Assembly: GCA_030141605.1 (NCBI GenBank)
Contig: JAQGDQ010000023.1
Span: 1,174,328-1,221,746 of the forward strand
Reading direction: 5' to 3'
From: Tubiluchus corallicola
Lineage: Eukaryota; Priapulida; Priapulimorpha; Priapulimorphida; Tubiluchidae
DNA: 47,419 bases
In this document: piece by piece, positions 30,339 to 42,090 of the stretch
How positions within the stretch are numbered: the first letter of the stretch is position 1
Layout of the letters: each line of letters begins with the position of its first letter
Made by a program: the position numbers and the translations under genes
Notes under the pieces: generated by a model
Database searches by the model: none
What the model was told of the DNA's origin: nothing
What the model saw: only the letters and a program-made list of their open reading frames with translations

Positions 30339-30524
30339 GCTATGCATGTCTTGTGACAAGCTAATTGAGGCTATCTGTGTGTGTGTCTCTGTTAAGACGC
30401 TTGACTTTGCCTGTAGAAGTCTTTTGCCGGGATACTTGAGATCGGCAGTGCATTTCTGCAGATTTCTCCTGATCAGGTACACGAGAGTGAGAATAGAGCT
30501 GCTATTACCAGATGCTTACGTTTG
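30339..30524 (+). repeat. Example of satellite monomer type B (186 bp)
   Basis: Shares with type A the parts around CTCTGTTAAGACGCTTGAC and GCCTGTAGAAGTCTTTTG, then differs: CCGGGATACTTGAGATCGG, GCATTTCTGCAGATTTCTCC, TGATCAGGTACACGAGAGTG, AGAATAGAGCTGCTATTACC. It equals about five subunits, one of them fused from two. The TGATCAGGTACATGAGA part also occurs in the longer, older-looking units at 23,200-23,650. Confidence 0.8.
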
Positions 30525-33500
30525 TTCATATATGTCCTTTGAGAAGCTGATTGAGGCTGTCTGTGTATGTCTCTGTTAAGGTGCTTAGTATTGCCTGTAG
30601 AAGTCTTTTGTCATATACTTGAGATTAGCAGGATATGTTTTCTGTCCAGATATGTCCTCTGAGAAGCTGATTGAGGATATCTGTGTATGTCTCTGTTAAG
30701 ACGCTCAGTATTGCCTGTAGAAGTCTTTTGCCACATACTTGAGATTAGCAGGATATGTTTTCTGTCCAGATGTTTGAGATTGCTTTAGATGAGTTCTGAT
30801 TAGATGTTTTTATTTGTTTTCCAAGCTTTAGAACCAAACGTTTCAGTCTGGCTATGCATGTCTTGTGACAAGCTAGTTGAGGTTATCTGTATGTGTGTGT
30901 CTCTGTTAAGATGCTTGGCATTGCTTGTAGAAGTCTTCTGCTATATACCTGAAATTAGCAGTACATTTCTTTTGTTCAGATGATTGGGACTGCCTGTAGA
31001 AGTCTTTTGCCATATACTTGAAATTAGCAGAATATGTTTTCTGTCCAGATGTTTGAGATTGCTTAGATGAGTTCTGATTAGATGTTTTAAATCGTTTTCC
31101 AAGCTTTAGAACCAGACGCTCAAGTTTGGCTATGCATGTCTTGTGACAAGCTGATTGAGGCTATCTGTGTGGGTGTCTCTGTTAAGATGCTTGGCATTGC
31201 CTGTAGAAGTCTTCTGCCATATACCTGAAATTAGCAGTACATTTCTTCTGTTCAGATGATTGGGACTGCTCTAGATGAGTTCTGACTAGATGTTTTAAAC
31301 CGTTTTCCAAGCTTTAGAACCAGACGCTCAAGTTTGGCTATGCATGTCTTGTGACAAGCTAATTGAGGCTATCTGTGTGTGTGTCTCTGTTAAGACGCTT
31401 GACTTTGCCTGTAGAAGTCTTTTGCCGGGATACTTGACATCGGCAGTGCATTTCTGCAGATTTCTCCTGATCAGGTACACGAGAGTGAGAATAAAGCTGC
31501 TATTACCAGATGCTTACGTTTGTTCATATATGTCCTCTGAGAAGCTGATTGAGGCTGTCTGTGTATGTCTCTGTTAAGGTGCTTAGTATTGCCTGTAGAA
31601 GTGTTTTGCCATATACTTGAAATTAGCGGAATATGTTTTCTGTCCAGATGTTTGAGATTGCTTAGATGAGTTCTGATTAGATGTTTTTATTTGTTTTCCA
31701 AGCCTTAGAACCAAACGCTTCAGTCTGGCTATGCATGTCTTGTTGCAAGCTAATTGAGGCTATCTGTGTGTGTGTCTCTGTTAAGATGCTTGGCATTGCC
31801 TGTAGAAGTCTTCTGCCATATACCTGAAATTAGCAGTACATTTCTTCTGTTCAGATGATTGGGACTGCTCTAGATGAGTTCAGACTAGATGTTTTAAATC
31901 GTTTTCAAAGCTTTAGAACCAAACGCTTCAGTCTGGCTATGCATGTCTTGTTACAAGCTAGTTGAGGCTATCTGTGTGTATGTGTGTCTCTGTTAAGATG
32001 CTTGGCATTGTTTGTAGAAGTCTTCTGTTATATACTTGAAATTAGCTGTACATTTCTTCTGTTCAGATGATTGGGACTGCTCTAGATGAGTTCTGACCAG
32101 ATGTTTTAAATCGTTTTCCAAGCTTTAGAACCAGACGCTCAAGTTTGGCTATGCATGTCTTGTGACAAGCTAATTGCGGCTATCTCTGTGTGTGTGCCCC
32201 TGTTAAGATGCTTGACTTTGCCTGCAGAAGTCTTTTGCCGGGATACTTGAGATCGGCAGTGCATTTCTGCAGATTTCTCCTGATCATGTACACGAGAGTG
32301 AGAATAGAGCTGCTATTACCAGATGCTTACGTTTGGTCATATATGTCCTTTGAGAAGCTGATTGAGGCTGTCTGCGTATGTCTCTGTTAAGACGCTTAGT
32401 ATTGCCTGTAGCAGTCTTTTGCCAGATACTTGAGACTGGTAGTACATTTTTTGTATCCAGATTTTTGACATTGCTTTAAGTCAGTTCTGACTATATGTTT
32501 TAATTTGTTTTCCAAGCCTTAGAACCAAACGCTTCAGTCTGGCTATGCATGCCTTGTGACAAGCTAATTGAGGCTATCTGTGTGTGTGTCTCTGTTAAGA
32601 CGCTTGACTTTGCTTGTAGAAGTCTTTTGCCGGGATACTTGAAATCGGCAGTGCATTTCTGCAGATCTCTCCTGATCAGGTACATGAGAGTGAGAATAGA
32701 ACTGCTATTACCAGATGTTTACGTTTGTTCATATATGTCCTCTGAGAAGCTGATTGAGGCTGTCTGTGTATGTCTCTGTTAAGGTGCTTAGTATTGCCTG
32801 TAGAAGTATTTTGTCATATACTTGAGATTAGCAGGATATGTTTTCTGTCCAGATATGTCCTCTGAGAAGCTGATTGAGGATATCTGTGTATGTCTCTGCC
32901 GAATTGCCTTTAGAAATCTTCTGCCATATACTTGGGATTAGCAGTACATTTTTTCTGTCTAGATGTTTTAGACTGCTTTAGATAAGTTGTGATAGATGCT
33001 TTAATTCGTTTTGCAACTCTTAGAACCAGACGCTTAAGTTTGGCTATGCATGTCTTGTTGCAAGCTGATTGAGGCTGTCTGTGTGTGTGTCTCTGTTAAG
33101 ATGCTTGGCATTGCCTGTAGAAGTCTTCTGCCATGTACTTGAAATTAGCAGTATATGTTTTCTGTCCAGATGTTTGGAATTGCTTTAGTTGAGTTCTGAC
33201 TAGATGTTTTAAATCGTTTTCCAAGCTTTAGAACCAGACGCTCAAGTTTGGCTATGCATGTCTTGTGACAAGCTGATTGAGGCTATCTGTGTGTGTGTCT
33301 CTGTTAAGATGCTTGGCATTGCCTGTAGAAGTCTTTTGCCGGGATACTTGAGACAGGCAGTGCATTTCTGCAGATTTCTCCTGATCAGATCATGTACCTA
33401 CATGAGAGTGAGAATAGAGCTGCTATTACCAGATGCGTACGTTTGTTCATATATGTGCTCTGAGAAGCTGATTGAGGCTGTCTGTGTATGTGTCTCTGTT

Positions 33501-34050
33501 AAGATGCTTGGTATTGCCTGTAGAAGTCTTCTGCCATATACCTGAAATTAGCAGTACATTTCTTCTGTTCAGATGATTGGGACTGCTCTAGATGAGTTCT
33601 GACTAGATGTTTTAAATCGTTTTCCAAGCTTTAGAACCAGATGCTTACGTTTGGTCATATATGTCCTCTGAGAAGCTGATTGTCTGTGTGTGTCTCTGTT
33701 AAGACGCTTAGTATTGCCTGTAGAAGTCTTTTGCCGGGATACTTGAGATCGGCAGTGCATTTCTGCAGATTTCTCCATATCAGGTACACGAGAGTGAGAA
33801 TAAAGCTGCTATTACCAGATGCTTACGTTTGTTCATATATGTTCTCTGAGAAGCTGATTGAGGCTGTCTGTGTATGTCTCTGTTAAGGTGCTTAGTATTG
33901 CCTGTAGAAGTCTTCTGCCATATACCTGAAATTAGCAGAATATGTTTTCTGTCCAGATGTTTGAGATTGCTTAGATGAGTTCTGATTATATGTTTTAAAT
34001 CGTTTTCCAAGCTTTAGAACCAGACGCTCAAGTTTGGCTATGCATGTCTT

Positions 34051-35240
34051 GTGACAAGCTAATTGCGGCTATCTGTGTGGGTGTCTCTGTTAAGATGCTT
34101 GGCATTGCCTGTAGAAGTCTTCTGCCATATACCTGAAATTAGCAGTACATTTCTTCTGTTCAGATGATTGGGACTGCTCTAGATGAGTTCTGACTAGATG
34201 TTTTAAACCGTTTTCCAAGCTTTAGAACCAGACGCTCAAGTTTGGCTATGCATGTCTTGTGACAAGCTAATTGAGGCTATCTGTGTGTGTGTCTCTGTTA
34301 AGACGCTTGACTTTGCCTGTAGAAGTCTTTTGCCGGGATACTTGAGATCGGCAGTGCATTTCTGCAGATTTCTCCTGATCAGGTACACGAGAGTGAGAAT
34401 AAAGCTGCTATTACCAGATGCTTACGTTTGTTCATATATGTCCTCTGAGAAGCTGATTGAGGCTGTCTGTGTATGTCTCTGTTAAGGTGCTTAGTATTGC
34501 CTGTAGAAGTGTTTTGCCATATACTTGAAATTAGCGGAATATGTTTTCTGTCCAGATGTTTGAGATTGCTTAGATGAGTTCTGATTAGATGTTTTTATTT
34601 GTTTTCCAAGCCTTAGAACCAAACGCTTCAGTCTGGCTATGCATGTCTTGTTACAAGCTGATTGAGGCTATCTGTGTGGGTGTCTCTGTTAAGATGCTTG
34701 GCATTGCCTGTAGAAGTCTTCTGCCATATACCTGAAATTAGCAGTACATTTCTTCTGTTCAGATGATTGGGACTGCTCTAGATGAGTTCAGACTAGATGT
34801 TTTAAATCGTTTTCAAAGCTTTAGAACCAAACGCTTCAGTCTGGCTATGCATGTCTTGTTACAAGCTAGTTGAGGCTATCTGTGTGTATGTGTGTCTCTG
34901 TTAAGATGCTTGGCATTGTTTGTAGAAGTCTTCTGTTATATACTTGAAATTAGCTGTACATTTCTTCTGTTCAGATGATTGGGACTGCTCTAGATGAGTT
35001 CTGACCAGATGTTTTAAATCGTTTTCCAAGCTTTAGAACCAGACGCTCAAGTTTGGCTATGCATGTCTTGTGACAAGCTAATTGCGGCTATCTCTGTGTG
35101 TGTGCCCCTGTTAAGATGCTTGACTTTGCCTGCAGAAGTCTTTTGCCGGGATACTTGAGATCGGCAGTGCATTTCTGCAGATTTCTCCTGATCATGTACA
35201 CGAGAGTGAGAATAGAGCTGCTATTACCAGATGCTTACGT
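34051..35240 (+). repeat. Higher-order repeat copy, partner of 35,463-36,652 (offset 1,412 bp)
   Basis: Successive monomers with the same individual variants recur 1,412 bp later, for example the GTGTGTGCCCCTGTTAAG variant at 35,097 and 36,509 and the AAAGCTTTAGAACCAAACGC variant at 34,815 and 36,227. This is the signature of higher-order repetition rather than monomer-by-monomer similarity. Confidence 0.8.
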
Positions 35241-35462
35241 TTGTTCATATATGTCCTCTGAGAAGCTGATTGAGGCTGTCTGTGTATGTCTCTGTTAAGG
35301 TGCTTAGTATTGCCTGTAGAAGTCTTTTGCCATATACTTGAGATTAGCAGAATATGTTTTCTGTCCAGATGTTTGAGATTGCTTAGATGAGTTCTGATTA
35401 GATGTTTTAAATCGTTTTCCAAGCTTTAGAACCAGACGCTCAAGTTTGGCTATGCATGTCTT

Positions 35463-36652
35463 GTGACAAGCTAATTGCGGCTATCTGTGTGGGTGTCTCT
35501 GTTAAGATGCTTGGCATTGCCTGTAGAAGTCTTCTGCCATATACCTGAAATTAGCAGTACATTTCTTCTGTTCAGATGATTGGGACTGCTCTAGATGAGT
35601 TCTGACTAGATGTTTTAAACCGTTTTCCAAGCTTTAGAACCAGACGCTCAAGTTTGGCTATGCATGTCTTGTGACAAGCTAATTGAGGCTATCTGTGTGT
35701 GTGTCTCTGTTAAGACGCTTGACTTTGCCTGTAGAAGTCTTTTGCCGGGATACTTGAGATCGGCAGTGCATTTCTGCAGATTTCTCCTGATCATGTACAC
35801 TAGAGTGAGAATAGAGCTGCTATTACCAGATGCTTACGTTTGTTCATATATGTCCTCTGAGAAGCTGATTGAGGCTGTCTGTGTATGTCTCTGTTAAGGT
35901 GCTTAGTATTGCCTGTAGAAGTGTTTTGCCATATACTTGAAATTAGCGGAATATGTTTTCTGTCCAGATGTTTGAGATTGCTTAGATGAGTTCTGATTAG
36001 ATGTTTTTATTTGTTTTCCAAGCCTTAGAACCAAACGCTTCAGTCTGGCTATGCATGTCTTGTTACAAGCTGATTGAGGCTATCTGTGTGGGTGTCTCTG
36101 TTAAGATGCTTGGCATTGCCTGTAGAAGTCTTCTGCCATATACCTGAAATTAGCAGTACATTTCTTCTGTTCAGATGATTGGGACTGCTCTAGATGAGTT
36201 CAGACTAGATGTTTTAAATCGTTTTCAAAGCTTTAGAACCAAACGCTTCAGTCTGGCTATGCATGTCTTGTTACAAGCTAGTTGAGGCTATCTGTGTGTA
36301 TGTGTGTCTCTGTTAAGATGCTTGGCATTGTTTGTAGAAGTCTTCTGTTATATACTTGAAATTAGCTGTACATTTCTTCTGTTCAGATGATTGGGACTGC
36401 TCTAGATGAGTTCTGACTAGATGTTTTAAATCGTTTTCCAAGCTTTAGAACCAGACGCTCAAGTTTGGCTATGCATGTCTTGTGACAAGCTAATTGCGGC
36501 TATCTCTGTGTGTGTGCCCCTGTTAAGATGCTTGACTTTGCCTGCAGAAGTCTTTTGCCGGGATACTTGAGATCGGCAGTGCATTTCTGCAGATTTCTCC
36601 TGATCATGTACACGAGAGTGAGAATAGAGCTGCTATTACCAGATGCTTACGT
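35463..36652 (+). repeat. Higher-order repeat copy, partner of 34,051-35,240
   Basis: See the partner entry. Related blocks with the same variants also occur at offset 4,320 (about 31,760-32,560 against 36,080-36,880) and 1,919 (about 36,510 against 38,429). Confidence 0.8.
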
Positions 36653-39600
36653 TTGGTCATATATGTCCTTTGAGAAGCTGATTGAGGCTGTCTGCGTATG
36701 TCTCTGTTAAGACGCTTAGTATTGCCTGTAGCAGTCTTTTGCCAGATACTTGAGACTGGTAGTACATTTTTTGTATCCAGATTTTTGACATTGCTTTAAG
36801 TCAGTTCTGACTATATGTTTTAATTTGTTTTCCAAGCCTTAGAACCAAACGCTTCAGTCTGGCTATGCATGCCTTGTGACAAGCTAATTGAGGCTATCTG
36901 TGTGTGTGTCTCTGTTAAGACGCTTGACTTTGCCTGTAGAAGTCTTTTGCCGGGATACTTGAGATCGGCAGTGCATTTCTGCAGATTTCTCCTGATCAGG
37001 TACACGAGAGTGAGAATAGAGCTGCTATTACCAGATGCTTACGTTTGTTCATATATGTCCTTTGAGAAGCTGATTGAGGCTGTCTGTGTATGTCTCTGTT
37101 AAGGTGCTTAGTATTGCCTGTAGAAGTCTTTTGTCATATACTTGAGATTAGCAGGATATGTTTTCTGTCCAGATATGTCCTCTGAGAAGCTGATTGAGGA
37201 TATCTGTGTATGTCTCTGTTAAGACGCTCAGTATTGCCTGTAGAAGTCTTTTGCCACATACTTGAGATTAGCAGGATATGTTTTCTGTCCAGATGTTTGA
37301 GATTGCTTTAGATGAGTTCTGATTAGATGTTTTTATTTGTTTTCCAAGCTTTAGAACCAAACGTTTCAGTCTGGCTATGCATGTCTTGTGACAAGCTAGT
37401 TGAGGTTATCTGTATGTGTGTGTCTCTGTTAAGACGCTCAGTATTGCCTGTAGAAGTCTTTTGCCACATACCTGAAATTAGCAGTACATTTCTTTTGTTC
37501 AGATGATTGGGACTGCTCTAGATGAGTTCTGACTAGATGTTTTAAATCGTTTTCCAAGCTTTAGAACCAGATGCTTACGTTTGGTCATATATGTCCTCTG
37601 AGAAGCTGATTGTCTGTGTATGTCTCTGTAAAGACGCTTAGTATTGCCTGTAGAAGTCTTTTGCCGGGATACTTGAGATCGGCAGTGCATTTCTGCAGAT
37701 TTCTCCATATCAGGTACACGAGAGTGAGAATAAAGCTGCTATTACCAGATGCTTACGTTTGTTCATATATGTCCTCTGAGAAGCTGATTGAGGCTGTCTG
37801 TGTATGTCTCTGTTAAGGTGCTTAGTATTGCCTGTAGAAGTGTTTTGCCATATACTTGAAATTAGCGGAATATGTTTTCTGTCCAGATGTTTGAGATTGC
37901 TTAGATGAGTTCTGATTAGATGTTTTTATTTGTTTTCCAAGCCTTAGAACCAAACGCTTCAGTCTGGCTATGCATGTCTTGTTACAAGCTGATTGAGGCT
38001 ATCTGTGTGGGTGTCTCTGTTAAGATGCTTGGCATTGCCTGTAGAAGTCTTCTGCCATATACCTGAAATTAGCAGTACATTTCTTCTGTTCAGATGATTG
38101 GGACTGCTCTAGATGAGTTCAGACTAGATGTTTTAAATCGTTTTCAAAGCTTTAGAACCAAAAGCTTCAGTCTGGCTATGCATGTCTTGTTACAAGCTAG
38201 TTGAGGCTATCTGTGTGTATGTGTGTCTCTGTTAAGATGCTTGGCATTGTTTGTAGAAGTCTTCTGTTATATACTTGAAATTAGCTGTACATTTCTTCTG
38301 TTCAGATGATTGGGACTGCTCTAGATGAGTTCTGACCAGATGTTTTAAATCGTTTTCCAAGCTTTAGAACCAGACGCTCAAGTTTGGCTATGCATGTCTT
38401 GTGACAAGCTAATTGCGGCTATCTCTGTGTGTGTGCCCCTGTTAAGATGCTTGACTTTGCCTGCAGAAGTCTTTTGCCGGGATACTTGAGATCGGCAGTG
38501 CATTTCTGCAGATTTCTCCTGATCATGTACACGAGAGTGAGAATAGAGCTGCTATTACCAGATGCTTACGTTTGGTCATATATGTCCTTTGAGAAGCTGA
38601 TTGAGGCTGTCTGCGTATGTCTCTGTTAAGACGCTTAGTATTGCCTGTAGCAGTCTTTTGCCAGATACTTGAGACTGGTAATACATTTTTTGTATCCAGA
38701 TTTTTGACATTGCTTTAAGTCAGTTCTGACTATATGTTTTAATTTGTTTTCCAAGCCTTAGAACCAAACGCTTCAGTCTGGCTATGCATGTCTTGTGACA
38801 AGCTAATTGAGGCTATCTGTGTGTGTGTCTCTGTTAAGACGCTTGACTTTGCTTGTAGAAGTCTTTTGCCGGGATACTTGAAATCGGCAGTGCATTTCTG
38901 CAGATCTCTCCTGATCAGGTACATGAGAGTGAGAATAGAACTGCTATTACCAGATGTTTACGTTTGTTCATATATGTCCTCTGAGAAGCTGATTGAGGCT
39001 GTCTGTGTATGTCTCTGTTAAGGTGCTTAGTATTGCCTGTAGAAGTCTTTTGCCATATACTTGAGATTAGCAGAATATGTTTTCTGTCCAGATGTTTGAG
39101 ATTGCTTAGATGAGTTCTGATTAGATGTTTTAAATCGTTTTCCAAGCTTTAGAACCAGACGCTCAAGTTTGGCTATGCATGTCTTGTGACAAGCTAATTG
39201 AGGCTATCTGTGTGTGTATGTCTCTGTAAAGACGCTTAGTATTGCCTGTAGAAGTCTTTTGCCGGGATACTTGAGATCGGCAGTGCATTTCTGCAGATTT
39301 CTCCTGATCAGGTACACGAGAGTGAGAATAAAGCTGCTATTACCAGATGCTTACGTTTGTTCATATATGTTCTCTGAGAAGCTGATTGAGGCTGTCTGTG
39401 TATGTCTCTGTTAAGGTGCTTAGTATTGCCTGTAGAAGTCTTTTGCCATATACTTGAAATTAGCAGAATATGTTTTCTGTCCAGATGTTTGAGATTGCTT
39501 AGATGAGTTCTGATTAGATGTTTTAAATCGTTTTCCAAGCTTTAGAACCAAACGCTTCAGTCTGGCTATGCATGTCTTGTTACAAGCTGATTGAGGCTAT

Positions 39601-41069
39601 CTGTGTGGGTGTCTCTGTTAAGATGCTTGGCATTGCCTGTAGAAGTCTTCTGCCATATACCTGAAATTAGCAGTACATTTCTTCTGTTCAGATGATTGGG
39701 ACTGCTCTAGATGAGTTCAGACTAGATGTTTTAAATCGTTTTCCAAGCTTTAGAACCAGACGCTCAAGTTTGGCTATGCATGTCTTGTGACAAGCTAATT
39801 GCGGCTATCTCTGTGTGTGTGCCCCTGTTAAGATGCTTGACTTTGCCTGCAGAAGTCTTTTGCCGGGATACTTGAGATCGGCAGTGCATTTCTGCAGATT
39901 TCTCCTGATCATGTACACGAGAGTGAGAATAGAGCTGCTATTACCAGATGCTTACGTTTGGTCATATATGTCCTTTGAGAAGCTGATTGAGGCTGTCTGC
40001 GTATGTCTCTGTTAAGACGCTTAGTATTGCCTGTAGCAGTCTTTTGCCAGATACTTGAGACTGGTAGTACATTTTTTGTATCCAGATTTTTGACATTGCT
40101 TTAAGTCAGTTCTGACTATATGTTTTAATTTGTTTTCCAAGCCTTAGAACCAAACGCTTCAGTCTGGCTATGCATGCCTTGTGACAAGCTAATTGAGGCT
40201 ATCTGTGTGTGTGTCTCTGTTAAGACGCTTGACTTTGCTTGTAGAAGTCTTTTGCCGGGATACTTGAAATCGGCAGTGCATTTCTGCAGATCTCTCCTGA
40301 TCAGGTACATGAGAGTGAGAATAGAACTGCTATTACCAGATGTTTACGTTTGTTCATATATGTCCTCTGAGAAGCTGATTGAGGCTGTCTGTGTATGTCT
40401 CTGTTAAGGTGCTTAGTATTGCCTGTAGAAGTATTTTGTCATATACTTGAGATTAGCAGGATATGTTTTCTGTCCAGATATGTCCTGTGAGAAGCTGATT
40501 GAGGATATCTGTGTATGTCTCTGCCGAATTGCCTTTAGAAATCTTCTGCCATATAATTGGGATTAGCAGTACATTTTTTCTGTCTAGATGTTTTAGACTG
40601 CTTTAGATAAGTTGTGATAGATGCTTTAATTCGTTTTGCAACTCTTAGAACCAGACGCTTAAGTTTGGCTATGCATGTCTTGGATCAAGCTAATTGAGGC
40701 TATCTGTGTGTGTGTCTCTGTTAAGATGCTTGGCATTGCCTGTAGAAGTCTTCTGCCATGTACTTGAAATTAGCAGTATATGTTTTCTGTCCAGATGTTT
40801 GGAATTGCTTTAGTTGAGTTCTGACTAGATGTTTTAAATCGTTTTCCAAGCTTTAGAACCAGACGCTCAAGTTTGGCTATGCATGTCTTGTGACAAGCTA
40901 ATTGAGGCTATCTGTGTGTGTGTGTCTGTTAAGACGCTTGACTTTGCCTGTAGAAGTCTTTTGCCGGGATACTTGAGACAGGCAGTGCATTTCTGCAGAT
41001 TTCTCCTGATCAGATCATGTACGTACATGAGAGTGAGAATAGAGCTGCTATTACCAGATGCGTACATTT

Positions 41070-41568
41070 GTTCATGTATGTCCTCTGAGAAGCTGATTGA
41101 GGCTGTCTGTGTATGTCTCTATTAAGGCGCTTAGTATTGCCTGTAGAAGTCTTTTGCCATATACTTGAGACTGGTAGTACATTTTTTGTATCCAGATTTT
41201 TGACATTGCTTTAAGTCAGTTCTGACTATACGTTTTAATTTGTTTTCCAAGCCTTAGAACCAAACGCTTCAGTCTGGCTATGCATGCCTGGTGACAAGCT
41301 AATTGCGGCTATCTGTGTGTGTGTGTCTCTGTTAAGATGCTTGGCATTGCCTGTAGAAGTCTTCTGCCATATATTTGAGATTAGCAGTATATGTTTTCTG
41401 TCCAGATGTTTGGAATTGCTTTAGATGAGTTCTGACTAGATGTTTTAAATCGTTTTCCAAGCTTTAGAACCAAACGCTCAAGTTTGGCTATGCATGTCTT
41501 GGTATGAGCTAATTGAGGGTGCCTGTGTATGTCTCTGTTAAGACGCTTAGCATTGACGGTAGAAGTCT
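41070..41568 (+). repeat. Block duplicated at 46,921-47,419 (offset 5,851 bp)
   Basis: About 499 bp from GTTCATGTATGTCC through GACGGTAGAAGTCT match almost base for base, including rare variants (TACGTTTTAATTTG, CATGCCTGGTGAC, CTTGGTATGAGC). One difference seen is CGCTTAGC against CGCTCAGC. Confidence 0.88.
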
Positions 41569-42090
41569 CCTGCCATATACTTGAAATTAACAGTACATTT
41601 CTTCTGTTCAGATGACAGGGACTGCTCTAGATGAGTTCTGACTAGATGTTTTAAATCGTTATCCAAGCTTTAGAACCAGACGCTCAAGTTTGGCTATGCA
41701 TGTCTTGTGACAAGCTAATTGAGGCTATCTGTGTATGTCTCTGTTAAGACGCTTGACTTTGCCTGTAGAAGTCTTTTGCCATATACTTGAGATTAGCGGA
41801 ATATGTTTTCTGTCCAGATTTTTGAGATTGCTTAGATGAGTTCTGATTAGATGTTTTTATTTGTTTTCCAAGCATTAGATCCAAACGCTTCAGTCTGGCT
41901 ATGCATGTCTTGTGACAAGCTAATTGAGGCTATCTGTGTGTGTGTCTCTGTTAAGACGCTTAGCATTGCCTGTAGCAGTCTTTTGCCAGATACCTGAAAT
42001 TAGCAGTACATTTCTTCTGTTCAGATGATTGGGACTGCTCTAGATGAGTTCTGACTAGATGTTTTAAACCGTTTTCCAAGCTTTAGAACC
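41569..42090 (+). repeat. Paralogous block of 29,387-29,908, carrying the empty RTE site
   Basis: Matches 29,387-29,908 at a constant offset of 12,182 bp, including CAAGCATTAGATCCAAACGC. Its left side (41,459-41,568) matches 25,981-26,090, the left flank of the RTE. The two flanks are joined here without the 3.16-kb insert. Confidence 0.88.

Noticed and set aside
30380-30450. CENP-B-box-like site at TTTTGCCGGGATAC in type B units
   Set aside because: Only the CGGG part fits; the TTCG and A positions of the box do not.
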